64,000 nucleotides of DNA from Melieria omissa. Its lineage: Eukaryota; Arthropoda; Insecta; Diptera; Ulidiidae. The stretch lies in assembly GCA_963971225.1 (NCBI GenBank), contig OZ020269.1, positions 35,361,264-35,425,263 of the forward strand, written 5' to 3'. The notes under the pieces were generated by a model. It was given only the letters and a program-made list of their open reading frames with translations. It searched no databases and was not told where the DNA came from. Positions 36,300 through 48,358 of this stretch are shown piece by piece. Each line of letters opens with the position of its first letter. The first letter of the stretch is position 1. The position numbers were made by a program, and so were the translations under genes.

Positions 36300-37450
36300 T
36301 GCCTACCTAACGTCCGTTCCCTGCCACTTTTAGTCACAATCAACACGCCGTCAACTAACCTTCCACTTCACATTCAATGCCATTTCGTTCTCCACTGCCA
36401 ACACCAAGCTTCCGTGGCAAATCACGTGACTTACCAAAGAACAAAAAACACAATCCTGACGTTCAACCGTGCCGACTTTATCATGCCTTTTGGGGCCCGT
36501 AGTATTGGAAGCGCAGACACATTTACCAGAATGTGGTCCTAAGCATGGGGCTGCTGCTGTGCCGTTGCTCGTTACTTCTTCCACTTCAACTGCATCACAC
36601 ACCCGTCCGATTCGTAACCTGCTGCGGGCTGCGAGTACAAGGAGTAAATTTTTGGGCTTAAAATCGCATTAATCAATAAGAATAGGTGCGGCGTGAACAC
36701 GCTGGACGATGGTAGCGAAAGGATGAAAGCACATTTCCAGGCTTAAGTTGACTCCTAGCCAGCGGCTGACCGTTTCCCATATCCGTTGGTCAACATAGGG
36801 AATTGGTCAAATTATGCGTAAGCATGTGTGTGTATGTGTATGTATAACACCGACTTAAGAAAATCGATATTCTCAGAACAAACGAAACTAGGTAAACGGA
36901 AATCACATTCACACCGACACCAACCACCACCAACCCTGCGCCTAGTCGTGACTCGTTTCTACTCGTCCTGCTTGAAAGGCGAATTAATTGTTGCTTCTTG
37001 CTGAATGTCTGCAAGTCCGTCCGTTTGAGTAGGGAAATGCTCTCGCTTCCGCTGAAAATAAATCAATATTTCGACCCAGAAAGTCCACTGCTGCCCGCTG
37101 TATTGTAATTTTCGTCGGCCGTTCACACTCCAGCAGCCCTACGGCAACTGCATTTTTGCTGTACGGCTGCACATGATGCTTTTTACGTTTACTACTTTAC
37201 GTTTGCCACTGTGCTCCAGTAAAAATCACTGCGATTCAATTCGCTCGCTTACAACGAACAGGAAAACCCGCGCGCGCGTTTCCACTGCAACACCGTCAAC
37301 CAGAAACCAGAGACTGAATGAAAACAGCCACCGATTCAAAGTGGCCCGAGTGCGTTCGGGAAAGCGCAACGCTTCCCACTAAAAACTCACCACACTCGCA
37401 CATTACGACATCGCAAACAAAATTGTGTTGTGGATAGCCGCAGCAGCCAG
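36300..37450. promoter_or_regulatory. GC-richer block, possible promoter/first exon of the LRR gene
   Basis: The region has locally high G+C and overlapping accidental frames. A consensus minus-strand donor ...TTCTTTG|GTAAGTCACG lies at 36435/36434, in the right direction to splice to the acceptor at 34612. No protein family is recognised here. The link is inferred. Confidence 0.3.
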
Positions 37451-37684
37451 CATTGCATGGAACTTGGCGCTGGTGTAAGTAGAGAGCGTTGTACAGAGCG
37501 TTGAAATGCTTGAAAACTTATGTACACCCTGCGAATGCAATGTATTCATTATGTATGCAATTCAGTTCGGTGTTGTTATAGTAACACATGGTCAGATCTT
37601 ACATCCGGTAGTAACCGGAAGTAAGATCCGAACCGGAAATGAATCCAAGCTACGAGGAGTTACAGGAGTTAGTGTGTATGTATA

Positions 37685-38931
37685 AGGGAAAGGGCTCGGT
37701 TGTGAACCAGGCTGGGTAGTGAACCATTATCGTTTTTTCTTCCTCCAATTGACATATTGCAAATCTTTCAACTGTCAAGTTTGTCTTTTGTCTATCCAAG
37801 TGACTGATTTCATTGCAAAAAGGTAAGTGTAATACATGTTTATTTAGGGTATTGATTCTATTTTACGATCCAATATTTGTTTATGTTGAAATATGATTGG
37901 AAGTGTCGTTATTTTAAAAGTTTCCAAAATGGCGTCGTGGTTGGGCTGTGAACCACTGTGGGGCTGGGTTATGAACCACCTGTTTTTTATGCTACATTTG
38001 TATTAGCATAGTCAAATATCGCCGGATAAATTAACATAAAGTAATTTTATGTAATTTTACTCTATTTGCGGTGAGTTCACTTGAAGTGGACCAATGTGAG
38101 AACGTGTTCGGAACATTGCGATACCGATTAGGATGAAAATGAAAAAAAATTGAACACTTGCATTCATTGCGATTTTTTAGCCTAAGTGGCGTCATTACAA
38201 TTTTTTCCCCCTCTTGAGGATTTCTGATTAAATAAATTCTTACACTTATTTAAAAATTATGGGTGATTTCTTCGTATTTTCCAACTTTTATTGGGATTTT
38301 CCAGATGGTTCACAACCAAGCCACTTTTTTGGAAAAGCGAAAAATCACGTCCTTAGAAAATTAGATGTAGAGTTAAGTTTTAATCAAAACGGTAATCTGT
38401 CTTCATAAAAAAGTTGCGTTATATGTTTACCTTGCCGGCCTCAATAGTCAAGCGGGTAGCGCGCTGGCTTCTCATACCAAAGGCTCCAGGTTCGATTCCT
38501 GGCTCGGGCTGGTGAACAACTCATCTACTTCTATCGCTATCCACATGAAGGGAATGAGAATTACAAGAATCGCACAAGTGCGCTCTTGGCAGGCAATGGC
38601 AAAACCTCCAAGTGTGAGCGAAAAACTGCCAATCGCTGTTCGGATTCGGCGTTAAACTGTAGGTCCCCTCCCCCCCTTTCCCCATCCGCTTGAAATGTGT
38701 GCTGTAACATATGTTGGCAAAACAGTGTTGCATACACAGTTCAAAAACGGGTGAAATATGTGGTATCACAATGGGCCTTTCAGGCCTCAGAGTGTGTCTC
38801 TCATAGAGGCAGCCACCGCAACCTAACATAACCTATGTTTACCTTTCCAACGGTATCTTCCATTTGTCTTTATTCTGTGAAAATTTAGAGCAAAAAAAAC
38901 AAAACCCGGTTCACAACCCAGCCCTCTCCCT
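37685..38931. mobile_element. TA-flanked inverted-repeat element with repeated GGCTGGGTTGTGAACC words, carrying a SINE
   Basis: Ends AGGGAAAGGGCTCGGTTGTG and complement of AGGGAGAGGGCTGGGTTGTG are flanked by TA (37683-37684, 38932-38933). Variants of GGCTGGGTTGTGAACC recur inside: about 37709, 37945 and 37966 in direct orientation, about 38305 and 38907 inverted. They are likely transposase-binding subterminal repeats. Without the 400-bp SINE at 38434-38833 and its duplication the element is about 835 bp. No transposase frame is seen. Confidence 0.85.
38434..38833 (+). mobile_element. tRNA-derived SINE (type B), 400 bp, with 12-bp target duplication
   Basis: Perfect duplications TATGTTTACCTT at 38422-38433 and 38834-38845. 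The tRNA-like head (38434-38513) begins GCCGGCCTCAATAG, has an A-box-like AGCGGGTAGCGCGC, CAT at the anticodon position (CTTCTCATACC) and a B box GGTTCGATTCC. The body contains GGCAATGGCAAAACCTCC and CGTTAAACTGTAGGTCCC, which match the body of the type A SINEs despite a different head. It ends in a CAACCTAACATAACC tail. Confidence 0.92.
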
Positions 38932-39839
38932 TACTTAAGCTATAGTTTCTAATTTAGAATTAAAAAAAAATCAAATCGTTTTCTGAAAAACTAAAAACTC
39001 ACAAGTCTGAGTTTGAAATTTCGACAGTTAATAAGGTTGTGGAAATTTGAAAGCGGTGCACGAAGCGCCAGATGTAAAATGCATTTTTCAAAACGATTCC
39101 AACGATATCTCAAGATCCACTTAACCGAGTGACTTGTTTATCCAGTGAACAGGCGTCTGTCGCTCTTACCAGAAGAGACAAACAGTTTTTCATTTTCATA
39201 AAAGCGGACTCAAAAGATGAAAAATCAAACATCAGTTTTTTCTCACAATTTCTCTAGCGACGACAGCTACATTTATTTTAATCCAAGTTTTTGATCATTT
39301 GCTTCAGATAAACAGTTTCAACCGTGGAAACTACTGCAATACATTTATTCATTGGATTGACACACATGGAGTTATAGTAACGTTAATTTGTCGTCGTTTT
39401 ATTTTCAAATTGAAACATAATAAAACAGTAAACAGACTTTTCCGATTGGAAGGCCCCATTTCGTGATGGGATGAGGTTTCATATTGGTGGGTAGACCATT
39501 TACTTGTAACAAAATATCCATTCGGAAAATACCAGGCTCCCCACAAAATTTAAAATAGTCAAAAATTTCACCTATTGAACACGGAGCCAACTTATCATGC
39601 CTATAAATTTATATCTATCTCTTGCGTAGATGCGCAACAAACTTAAATTTACTTATCTTTTCCCCATATAATTACATGTTTAGTTGTTGTACAAGAAGAC
39701 CATCTCGTTGAGACATTTGCCAAAGGTGAAAAAACATTGCGCAATTCTGATAAATGAATATTTAAATACTGGAATTGAAGCACTTATAGTGTTGAGTTTT
39801 CTTCTTCGAAAACATAAAAACCATTAAAAATTCGTGAAT
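38932..39839. other. intergenic, downstream of the helicase gene
   Basis: AT-rich with short frames only. It should contain the helicase 3' UTR just below 39840, but I see no unambiguous poly(A) signal close by. Confidence 0.45.
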
Positions 39840-42800
39840 TTACACATTGAGCTTCTTTTGTTTGAAAAATCTTGCCGTAGTCGCTTGCATTGAGCCGAAA
39901 GATGTTGGTATTTGCAAGGCGCGTGCAATCCACTGGGGTAATTTTTGTTGGATGCGTTCACTTTTATAGCGTTCATCGACAAGAAACACACTAGCAAAGT
40001 CCTTAATGTGTCGCACCGAACGTCCAATACACTGATTTACCGCCTTCATGCACAAGTTCTCATAGTACTCGTCCCCTGCACCCAGCTCCAGTGTTTCGTC
40101 CAAGTACTTCATGCGTTCTTGCAGTTCCAACGATTGGCGATTCGGATACGGCATCCCAACAACCATGACTCCGCGTCCCAAGCTGTCTGCAAAGTTCAGA
40201 CCTTCACTCAATTTGCCGCCAACGACGCTAAACAGCAGCGCGCCACCATCCTCAGACATGATGGATGCGCTGTAGTCGGCCAAAAGCTTCTCAACGGACG
40301 AACCACTGGTGGTGGAGCGTGGCTCGCGGAAAATGCGCTTTCTAGTAGAAATGCGTGCCAGAATGCCACTTTCTTCGAGATGCTTGTAGATGGTATCCAA
40401 GTAATCGTAGGAGGGCAAAAAACAAACCAGTCCAGCGGGCACTACATGACACACGTTTTGCAGGATCATTCCCAATTCTTGCAGCTAAAGAGGATTGCAT
40501 TATTGCAAACAAAATCATAGGGTGCTCATGGCATAGTTACCATTTCGTCGCACTTGCGCTGAGCATAGTTGAAACATACACGGCGCCCGCTCGGTCCCTG
40601 CGCAACAACAAACGGAAGCACTGCATCGGAAGCGACTACGTGGTCGTAAATATGTAGTTGAACACGGTCCATGCAGGAACGGAAAAGCTGGTCGGTTAGC
40701 TCAGCGGTGGGCTGCATGGTGCCACCAGCAATTATGATCTGCAAATGATGTCAACATCTATAGAATACTGAAGATAATTCCACGCATCAAAACATTTTTA
40801 GATTGGGAATAAGCCTAAATGCAAAAATATTCTCAAAATCCCAATCATTACAATAAAGTTAAAATCTGATTCGACTTAAGTACACAGCTGAAGTTGGAAA
40901 TACCGAAAATATAAAATCATTTGTGGGCACGCAAGTTTGGGGCTTATTTAAATTGAACATGAACTTACCGCTCTGGCGTCGCGAACCACATCCTCAAAGT
41001 GGCTGCCTGGGTTCAGCAAAATATATTTGTACGCACTTTGCGCGCCATTGCCAGAGGTGTCAACTTGCAATAGCACGCGACCATCCTCAGCGTTTTCTGT
41101 CAACGTCTCTAAAAATCCTACCAATGCACGAAAAGGCGCAGCTCCTGATTCAGATTTTGTAGATTTTTCTTCAGACTTGGAGTCATCTTCAATTTTCTCG
41201 TGAACAATTGTGTGCCTTTTGTCGATAGAACATTTTTTTTTGCCACGTTGCTGCGACTGTTCGTGTGTATGTTGTAGATGTTGGAGAAATCCTTGTGTGG
41301 CAGAAATGCCGCCTTTTATGTTTTCGTCGTGGCAGGGCGGTTCTTCGCGGTTTTGTTGCTCTCTAAATCCCTGTAACTTTTGTGCTAGTCGTGAGCGTTC
41401 GCAAAACTTCAACAAATCAACCAAATTGATGTTATAAAACTCCCCTTCAGCGGTAAGTTCATAGGTGCGCAGAACGGAACGCATAGGTGCGGCAGGCGGT
41501 ACTCGTGGTTGCAGCAGCTTGGCCAGACGCTTCGCCACAAACAACAGTTGATTGATGCGTAGCAAATTTGGTGTGCTGAAGCGTTTCACGAACCGCATCT
41601 TGTACGCACCAAGCTGTTGCTGTACTACTTCTAGCTGTTGCAGTGTTAGCTCACAGCTGTGCAACTGCGCGATAGTGTCCAGCAAGTTGTGCGCTTCGTC
41701 TATCACGACCACGGCGTCCCGCAAATCGATACCCATCTGTAGGCGCGTTCGCCGGTGCAAAAGTATCTGGTACGGCAACATGACAAGCTGGGCCGATTGT
41801 AGGGCAGCACGTGAGGCATAGTATGGGCATGCTGTACTTGCCTCACCCCCCCGCACAAGCTCCTCGATGTCCATGACATCGACTAACGCTGCTTCGCTCA
41901 GTCGCTGTACAGCAGTTGCATTGCGAAAGGCACAACTCCTTGTAGTTTCTTTTGCAGAATTGCATGCAGGCACAGAGCTTTGTGCCATGTCAAGGCAACG
42001 CTCGTTCATGAGGCTAACGCTGGGCAAACCACGCACGTGTGGATTTATACATAGATGCTGCCGCGAGGCCAGCGAAACGCAGCGCACACGCTTTCCATAT
42101 GCGCTGCGCTTCACCTCGCGTACTACCTGTGCCAACTGGGAGTGTGTCCTGCTGCAGAAGAAAACCTGAACCATATACACAGTAACGAATAGGAGACGTC
42201 CAGCAGAAGATTTTGGTAGTATGAAGTATGCAATATGTAAACAAACCTGAATGTGCCGGTACCGCCGTGAGTCATTTTCTTCGTGTGCATCCTCACTTTT
42301 GGTGGCGTCCATGTCCTGTTCTTCCCATTGCATATTTAGAACATCTTCAGCTTGTAAGTTTGAATTTGCACTTGTCTTCAGAGGCCTCCGGCGTTCTTTC
42401 TGCACAGCGGATTGACGTCTTTGTATCTCTTGTAGCCGTTCTTCATGTTCTTTCAATAGACGTTGCAGCTCCTGTAATTCAGCCAATTTTTTTCTCTGCT
42501 GCACCACCTCGAAGTTGGCGGTTACCCAATCTGTTGCCGTATTCGTGTCTGCACTAAGGCGCTCCACTTCTTGCTCCAGCTGTTTGCTGCACTCCAACAG
42601 ATCTCGGCGCACCAATGTCTGTGTTGAAATGCAAGCAATCTTATCAAGGTTCAATATGTTCAACCTTTTGACTTGTACTCACTTCATGGTCCTCGAGCCA
42701 GCGTAGGCTAGCACAAGTGAGCGTCAATGATTTGCCAGTTCCTGTGGGACTCTCAAAAATACCAATTCCTTTTCTACTGAGGGTCCCGTACACGGCCTCC

Positions 42801-42889
42801 ATCAACTCTTGTTGAATTGTGTACGGTTTAAATGGGAATTCATAGTCAGTTGGCGTGTTCGGCCTTTTCCTTGGCGAATAAACGTTCAT
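39840..42889 (-). CDS. DDX11: DDX11/Chl1-type iron-sulfur DNA helicase (5 coding exons, 872 aa)
   Basis: Coding exons on the minus strand are 42889-42683, 42618-42247, 42165-40969, 40738-40541 and 40484-39840. All introns are phase 0 with GT/AG sites. This is an SF2, XPD-like 5'-3' DNA helicase. It has a Q-motif (about 19-30), Walker A SPTGTGKS (47-54), motif Ia SRTHSQ (198-203), four Fe-S ligand cysteines (232, 250, 271, 306 in LCIN, ERCLD, SCAF, ACPYY), a DEAH box (349-352), motif III AGGT, motif [11 protein letters not shown] (about 748-757) and motif [11 protein letters not shown] (about 809-817). A charged coiled-coil-like insert follows Walker A (about 75-190), as in DDX11 rather than FANCJ or RTEL1. 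Family role: nuclear, sister-chromatid cohesion and replication of structured DNA. All catalytic residues are intact. The D. melanogaster counterpart is probably CG11403 (from memory). Confidence 0.95.
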
Positions 42890-43307
42890 CTAATATTGCA
42901 CTAGATCTTTTTGTCCGTTTGAAAAATTTCCGATAACAAAAATTAAAACATTATCTTATCCCGCCAAACAATTCGTTTCTCTTCTTCTTCTTGATCGTGT
43001 ACTTTTTGGCTCGCAATGGATTAACTTATTTTGGTTTTTTCAGAGTTGCTAAGTCACAATAACGCATACTTTTCTTAACGTCCAGCTCAGACAGGCAGGA
43101 AGGAAGGACTCTTATATCCGTACATACGAGGAGGGGGATACAATTTTGTGGGGGGTTGGGGGAGTCCCCCATATATCCCCCTTGAAAGGAAAACCGTCGG
43201 AAGTGTATAGTTTTTTTTAATTAATTTTTTTTAATTTTACCTGCGAAGCGAGCAAACTTGTAATTACTTGCCAATAAGGTGGAGTGGTTAGGTGGAAAAA
43301 GAGGGGA

Positions 43308-43382
43308 GAGGGGTTACGCAGCAACTTCAAAAGAGAGTTGCAAAAAACGCAGGGGGAAAAAGCCTTCGTGTAAATAGGCTCT
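43308..43382 (-). mobile_element. fragment of the GAGCCTATTTACACG element
   Basis: This 75-bp stretch is the inverted counterpart of 43435-43505. It forms a hairpin with the left end of the neighbouring element across a spacer of about 50 bp. It is a terminal fragment of a second, oppositely oriented copy. Confidence 0.75.
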
Positions 43383-43434
43383 AAGGTGCTAACAGTATTA
43401 CTGCATAAATTCATGAATAAAATTTACATTTATA

Positions 43435-43925
43435 GAGCCTATTTACACGAAGGCTTTTTCCCCCTGCGTTTTTTGCAACTCTCTTTTGAAGTTGCTGCGT
43501 AAATCTTCATGCATTTACATGAAGACTTTTTACTTGCAACTTTGCTTGGCTTTTTGGACGTTTAAGCGGCCAATCTTCTTTCATTCACATTTTCGCGTAG
43601 TTTTTGATATTCTCATTATTAAAAGAAAAATGGATTTAAACAAAGAAGAAATTATTGAAAATATTTTGGAAGTCACTGAAATAGCTATTAACTGCTCAAA
43701 TTTAAATAATAGGGAAGATGTAAATATAATTGTTAGCAAAGCTTCCGGCCGGTTTGAAATTTGAAGAAAAGTGCGAAAAAGAGCAAAGCAAATGTCAAAA
43801 AAACCCCTGGAATTCGCTGACCGTGCGTGTTTGCCTACCCCGCTGACTTCTCACCACTTCTCGCCGACAAACTCGTCACGCATGACTTTTAACGCAGGGG
43901 GAAAAGCCCTCGTGTAAATAGGCTC
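43435..43925. mobile_element. 491-bp Harbinger-like MITE (GAGCCTATTTACACG ends)
   Basis: Inverted termini GAGCCTATTTACACGARGGC continue into CCCCCTGCGTT at both ends and are flanked by ATA (43432-43434, 43926-43928). The three-base AT-only duplication suggests PIF/Harbinger. A short internal frame begins at 43630 (MDLNKEEIIENILEV) and ends at 43764. I cannot assign it. Confidence 0.8.
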
Positions 43926-44210
43926 ATACTGAATTTTAACATTTCAAAATGGCAATGCTGTCGATATTTCTTGAGCTTTTATCCTATTGTGAATGCCAGT
44001 TGTATTGAGTGGAAGAAGAAGTGTAAAATTGCAAGACGATTTTTGTGATTTTTAAAAATTAATAACTTTAAAACTAGACAACTCCGACGACTAAGAATTG
44101 AAATTCGTCGTTTAATAGTGAATACTATCTACCATAAAAATTTCAGTGCTCTAGCTCAATGTACGGATATAAGAGACTAGCCAAATAAATTGGTGCAATT
44201 TAGTTCTTAA

Positions 44211-44934
44211 GGGGTTACGCCACTGTAAAATAAAAAAAAAATCGATTTTTTTTTATTGGCTTAAAAAATAGTTTGAACCCTACAGAATAAGAAACAAAAC
44301 GTTTAATGCATAAAATAAAAAATTGTTATGCGAAATACGAGGTTACCGCCAAGCGCGTCACGCGTATGCCGAAGCATTCCCAAAACTTTGAACGGGGTTT
44401 TCTCGAAACACGATTTTTCAAAATGGCACGCGGCACAACTCGAACAATTTTCAATATTTTGACTTAAAATTTTGACTGGATCTTAACAATAACATTATCT
44501 AGAGAAGATCGTGTGGAATTTTTGATAACTCGATTTGTCGATTTTTAATTAACAAAAGACATGTCATTTTTTACCTCAAAAATCAAAAAACTTTTTGAAA
44601 CTCCAGCCAAAATTTTAAAAATCAATATTTTTAAAAATCCACCCGATCGTCTCTAGCAAAAAGCCTCTAGATTAACAGGAATTTTTTATTTTGTCGCAGA
44701 TTCAAAATTGCACCTTCAGTGCTGCGTGCCGTGAAGCCCTGCAGGGAAAACATAGCCTAGGAGGATGCAGTGGAGCCACCTATATGTTGATATTGTTGTG
44801 TCAAAAAATTCCAAAATAAAGTCTAATATGTGTCCAATAACACCTGTGAATAACTTCTTCTACAAACTTTTTGAAAGCGAGGACAAAAATCACAAAAAAC
44901 CCAATTTTTTGAGCGGTTACAGTGGCGTAACCCC
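44211..44934. mobile_element. 724-bp TTAA-flanked MITE
   Basis: TTAA at 44207-44210 and 44935-44938 flanks perfect 18-bp termini GGGGTTACGCCACTGTAA. The interior is AT-rich and non-coding. The TTAA target suggests mobilisation by a piggyBac- or Kolobok-type transposase. Confidence 0.9.
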
Positions 44935-45227
44935 TTAATTTAGCTAATCGCTTTTGCTATTCATACTAGAACTGGGGAAAGTATCGATAGTTGGACCATT
45001 CAATACTTTCGACAGTTTGAGTGAAAGACATTATTAGATATTATCGAATAAATCAAATTGTTTCATGTATTCATGTACACCCGGTAATTGTACTTAAAGC
45101 TTTTAGCGCGGGTGCAGAGAATTCATCTCGAATGTCACTGATATGCGACTTATAGCTCCAAAGTAATTAGCAAATTTTTGTTACAAAAACAGTGTCACGC
45201 CCCTTGTCTAACGCACATAAATTCTCC

Positions 45228-45758
45228 AAAATGTAGTGTAACTAGTTACTTTTCCCCATAAGTAATCACCTTCAGTAATATTAGTACTTTTTTTCAAGTT
45301 ACTTATTACAATATTACTTTTTAGTCAACAAAGTTCTAATTTTCATGTAAAAGAGCAGCACTGATAACATGATTAAGATCTATTACAATTATACAACGCT
45401 GCACTTGTTCATACTGGACATAGCTCGCGTCTTTCATTTCCAACCGAGTTTGGTAGTGGAGAAACAATTAACATTTGCAAGCAATTTCAAGCGGTTTTAA
45501 CAAAAAAGGTAGCGAAATTCAAATTGTAATTCAAAATGAAATAAACATTTAACCTGATTGTTTTTTTGCAGAATGACTACTTTTAATAGCTGGAAATTCC
45601 GCAAATATTTCGATTTGTTGACGGAAAATAATATATTACTTTTTGTGATACATTACTTGACATTTCCAGTAATAAGTAATGTAACGATATTACTTTAAGA
45701 TGTCAGTAATGTGTAATAAGTAATATGTTACTGTCAAAAGTAATAAGTCCCAACACTG
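45228..45758 (+). mobile_element. hAT-type element, left-truncated copy
   Basis: From AAAATGTAGTGTAACTAG to CCCAACACTG it is about 95% identical by eye to 51877-52409, but the first about 60 bases of that element are missing. It carries many TAATATTACT-type words. There is no coding frame. Confidence 0.85.
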
Positions 45759-46487
45759 CTTATACATCCAACGTTATTCAATATAATAGAATTTAGTTGC
45801 ATGGGTGGTGCCACTTATTCTTGTCCATACACACAAAATAATTTCCAGGAACCCTTTCCTGGACCTATCATCCATTGTGTCAAAGTTTCACATCAATCGG
45901 TCAAGTAGTTTCTACTCTTACCCACATATTTAAATATCACAGCAGAATGTGCCAAAAATCATCGATAGTGGTGTTAAAATAAAACCCCTCGAGTTTAGCT
46001 GTTATCGATAATTTTATCGAACATGTTTTTTTTCACGGAAGAAAGGTTTGTTGATGTATGAAAAAATATTTTTTCAACATTCATTTTTTCAACATGACAA
46101 ACAAAATTTTTAAACGAAATTGAAATTAAACAAAATAAATGTTAATAAACGTCGTTTACTCAACTTTGTTTTGTTTCGGTCTCTTCCGAATGAATTTTTT
46201 TATCGATAACATTACGACTCAGGGTTGCATGAAAAAGCGAACTCAATTTATGCCCACTTTAGCGCTGATTGAAATTAGCTAAATTTGAAATTTGCTAATT
46301 TCGATTCGATCGTTCTCAATATATATAAATTGATATAAAATTTATCAGCATTATCAACAGTATTTAAGTATAACAGGACCTACAACAAATTTCCGTTTAT
46401 TCCAGCTTTTCTCAAAAGGGGACTTTGGAGGTGGCGCCCTAGCAGACAATAAGCGATATGCACTCCCCTCGAACAAAATTCACATTG
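45759..46487. other. AT-rich intergenic stretch
   Basis: No gene or bounded element was recognised. Confidence 0.5.
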
Positions 46488-47375
46488 CACAGTGATTCGT
46501 TCCATAGACAAAACTCAAAAAATTTATGGTCTCAGAATTTAACGATTTTGATGTCATTCGAAAGGTAAAACTCCAACTAAGAGAACCCCAAAAAATCTGT
46601 GCAAAAATTAATTAGTGTGGCTGCAAAAGCTGCTCAAAGTTGAAACTTTTTTCACGAAAAAATGCAAACACATATTTTCTGTTTTTTTGTTTATTGAGTA
46701 AAAAAATCGTAAAAATACATGTTTTACATTTTCGCTTTTAATGTTTTCTCAAAATTTGCAAAGCATCGGCTTTTACTTCACTTTTAATTTAAAATATTTT
46801 TTAAAATTAAAAATCTGAAAATTGGCAAAATTTAGAGGAAAATATCTAAAAAGTATGTGAAAGTATGTTCCTGGATTTTGGCTTATTTTAAGAAGCACTC
46901 TTTCTTTGTCGGAAAATGTATTCACATCCTCCGATCTCAGAAAATAATTCAATTTGAAAAGTGGTCTAAACACCTATTTTTCGACAAAAAATGTATTTAA
47001 ATTCGGTAGCCTAAAAGTATGCAAAAAAATCATTCTTCACATATTTTCCCTTTTAACCCATTCAAATATTTTGTCATCGATATGAATTGTGAAGGAACTA
47101 CTTAATTATACGTTTACTTTTACTTCCTTGAAGACAAATCGAAAGTACCTAAAAATATATATATAAATGAATAAAATGTGATTTGCGACTCATTTCATAG
47201 TTTTTAAAGTGTTCAGTGTAAATTTTTTAGGTATGAAACTGAAAATGAAAAAAAAAATTCGGTTAGGGTTTTAGGAGGTTAAAAAATATAGCACCCTAAA
47301 AGTAGCTAACGGAAAAAGTCGTGAATTTTGAACAATTTGTTTGTTTGGCAATGAATTCATTCGCAAAAGAGCAGT

Positions 47376-47660
47376 TTGGTGAAGTCGTTTGAAATGGCTG
47401 AAATAATTACAAATCGCGAATTAGCTTTTTGCTGGATATCGGCAGCTCTTTCGGAGAAATATTGCGCAGTGTTAAACTTTTTAAAAACTAAACTTAATGT
47501 TAATAGTTTTGGTGCACTTAAATTTATTACAAAAGCGAAACTATTTAATGTAGAAATGAAAAACAAATGGAAAAAGTGCAGCTACAAAAAATAAATTTTA
47601 GAAAAAAAATATTCAAATTGGCTAACGTGGAATGTGTTTTTTGAAGATGATTCGCAAAAC
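47376..47660 (+). pseudogene. Transib transposase remnant, N-terminal piece
   Basis: A frame starting in or before 47376 reads ALSEKYCAVLNFLKTKLN and later VEMKNKWKKCSYKK, then a stop, then ILEKKYSNWLTWNVFFEDD up to a plausible donor (AAAACG|TAAGTTG region near 47660). The pattern 'KW..C.Y....LEKKYSNWL' resembles what I remember from the start of Transib-family transposases. The in-frame stop marks it as dead. Confidence 0.5.
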
Positions 47661-47956
47661 GTAAGTTGTATCGTTAATGTTTTTAAATAAGATAAAGTTG
47701 TTGTAATTTGTTGACAAAAAACATAACAACTAAGGTCAAGAAACAGGTGATTTTTTAACAATCAACAGAAAAAATACTAATTAGGGGAATACCCTCTTTC
47801 ATTTTGATTCCTTCTTGTGTTTTTTGTTGCTTTTTGCTTGGTATTGCTTTTAAAATATTGTTCACTATTTAGAGGTTTGCAATTTTCATTTGGCGAAGTT
47901 TTATTTCATTTTTTTTAGAAATTCTAGATTTGCCTACATTGTACTTCACTGCCACG

Positions 47957-48348
47957 AACATAGTGGAGCGGCGAGCAAAGCGAAGAGCAAAGCTTCGAGC
48001 AAAGCTTCGAGCAAAGCGACGAGCAAAGCGACGAGCAAAGCGACGAGCAAAGCGTAGAGCTATCCATAAGGAATTTTTTGCGAATATTGCGCTTATCAAT
48101 CCATCCACATACATTTTTTTTGTTTTGTTCACACAAATTTTTTAATAGCAAACATTTTTGGATTTTCAAGTAGAGCAAAGCGGCGAGCAAAGCGATGAAA
48201 ACAAAATATTTTGAAATCGTTGCTTTGCTCTTTTCAGCTTTCTTCGCTTTGCTCGTGACTATGTGCGCTTCGATTCAAAAGCGTTGATTTGTTCTCGACG
48301 CTTTGCTCGCCGCTTTGCTCTTCGCTTTGCTCGCCGCTCCACTATGTT
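47957..48348. mobile_element. foldback-like element made of 12-bp repeats
   Basis: Inverted ends AACATAGTGGAGCGGCGAGC enclose 392 bp. The left arm (about 47970-48060) is a tandem array of a 12-bp unit, GCGACGAGCAAA and close variants. The right arm (about 48225-48340) has the complementary GCTTTGCTCGTCG-like units in looser order, and a third short block lies at 48172-48195. Long inverted arms built of short tandem repeats recall Drosophila foldback elements. The translated frames over the array (arginine/lysine/alanine repeats) are artefacts. Confidence 0.75.
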
Positions 48349-48358
48349 TTTAGCCTTA

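Noticed and set aside
36351..36602. 83-codon minus-strand frame beginning MCDAVEVEEV as a coding exon of the LRR gene
   Set aside because: The LRR start at 34514 already has a signal peptide. The frame does not join in any meaningful way, so at most it is part of a 5' non-coding exon.
40355..42706. Plus-strand open frames opposite the helicase exons
   Set aside because: They are complementary shadows of the DDX11-like gene with no domain content.
47869..48190. Open frames of repeated Arg/Lys/Ala or Ser/Leu/Cys across 47924-48145
   Set aside because: They are translations of the 12-bp tandem repeat in a foldback-like element and exist on both strands, so they are not proteins.
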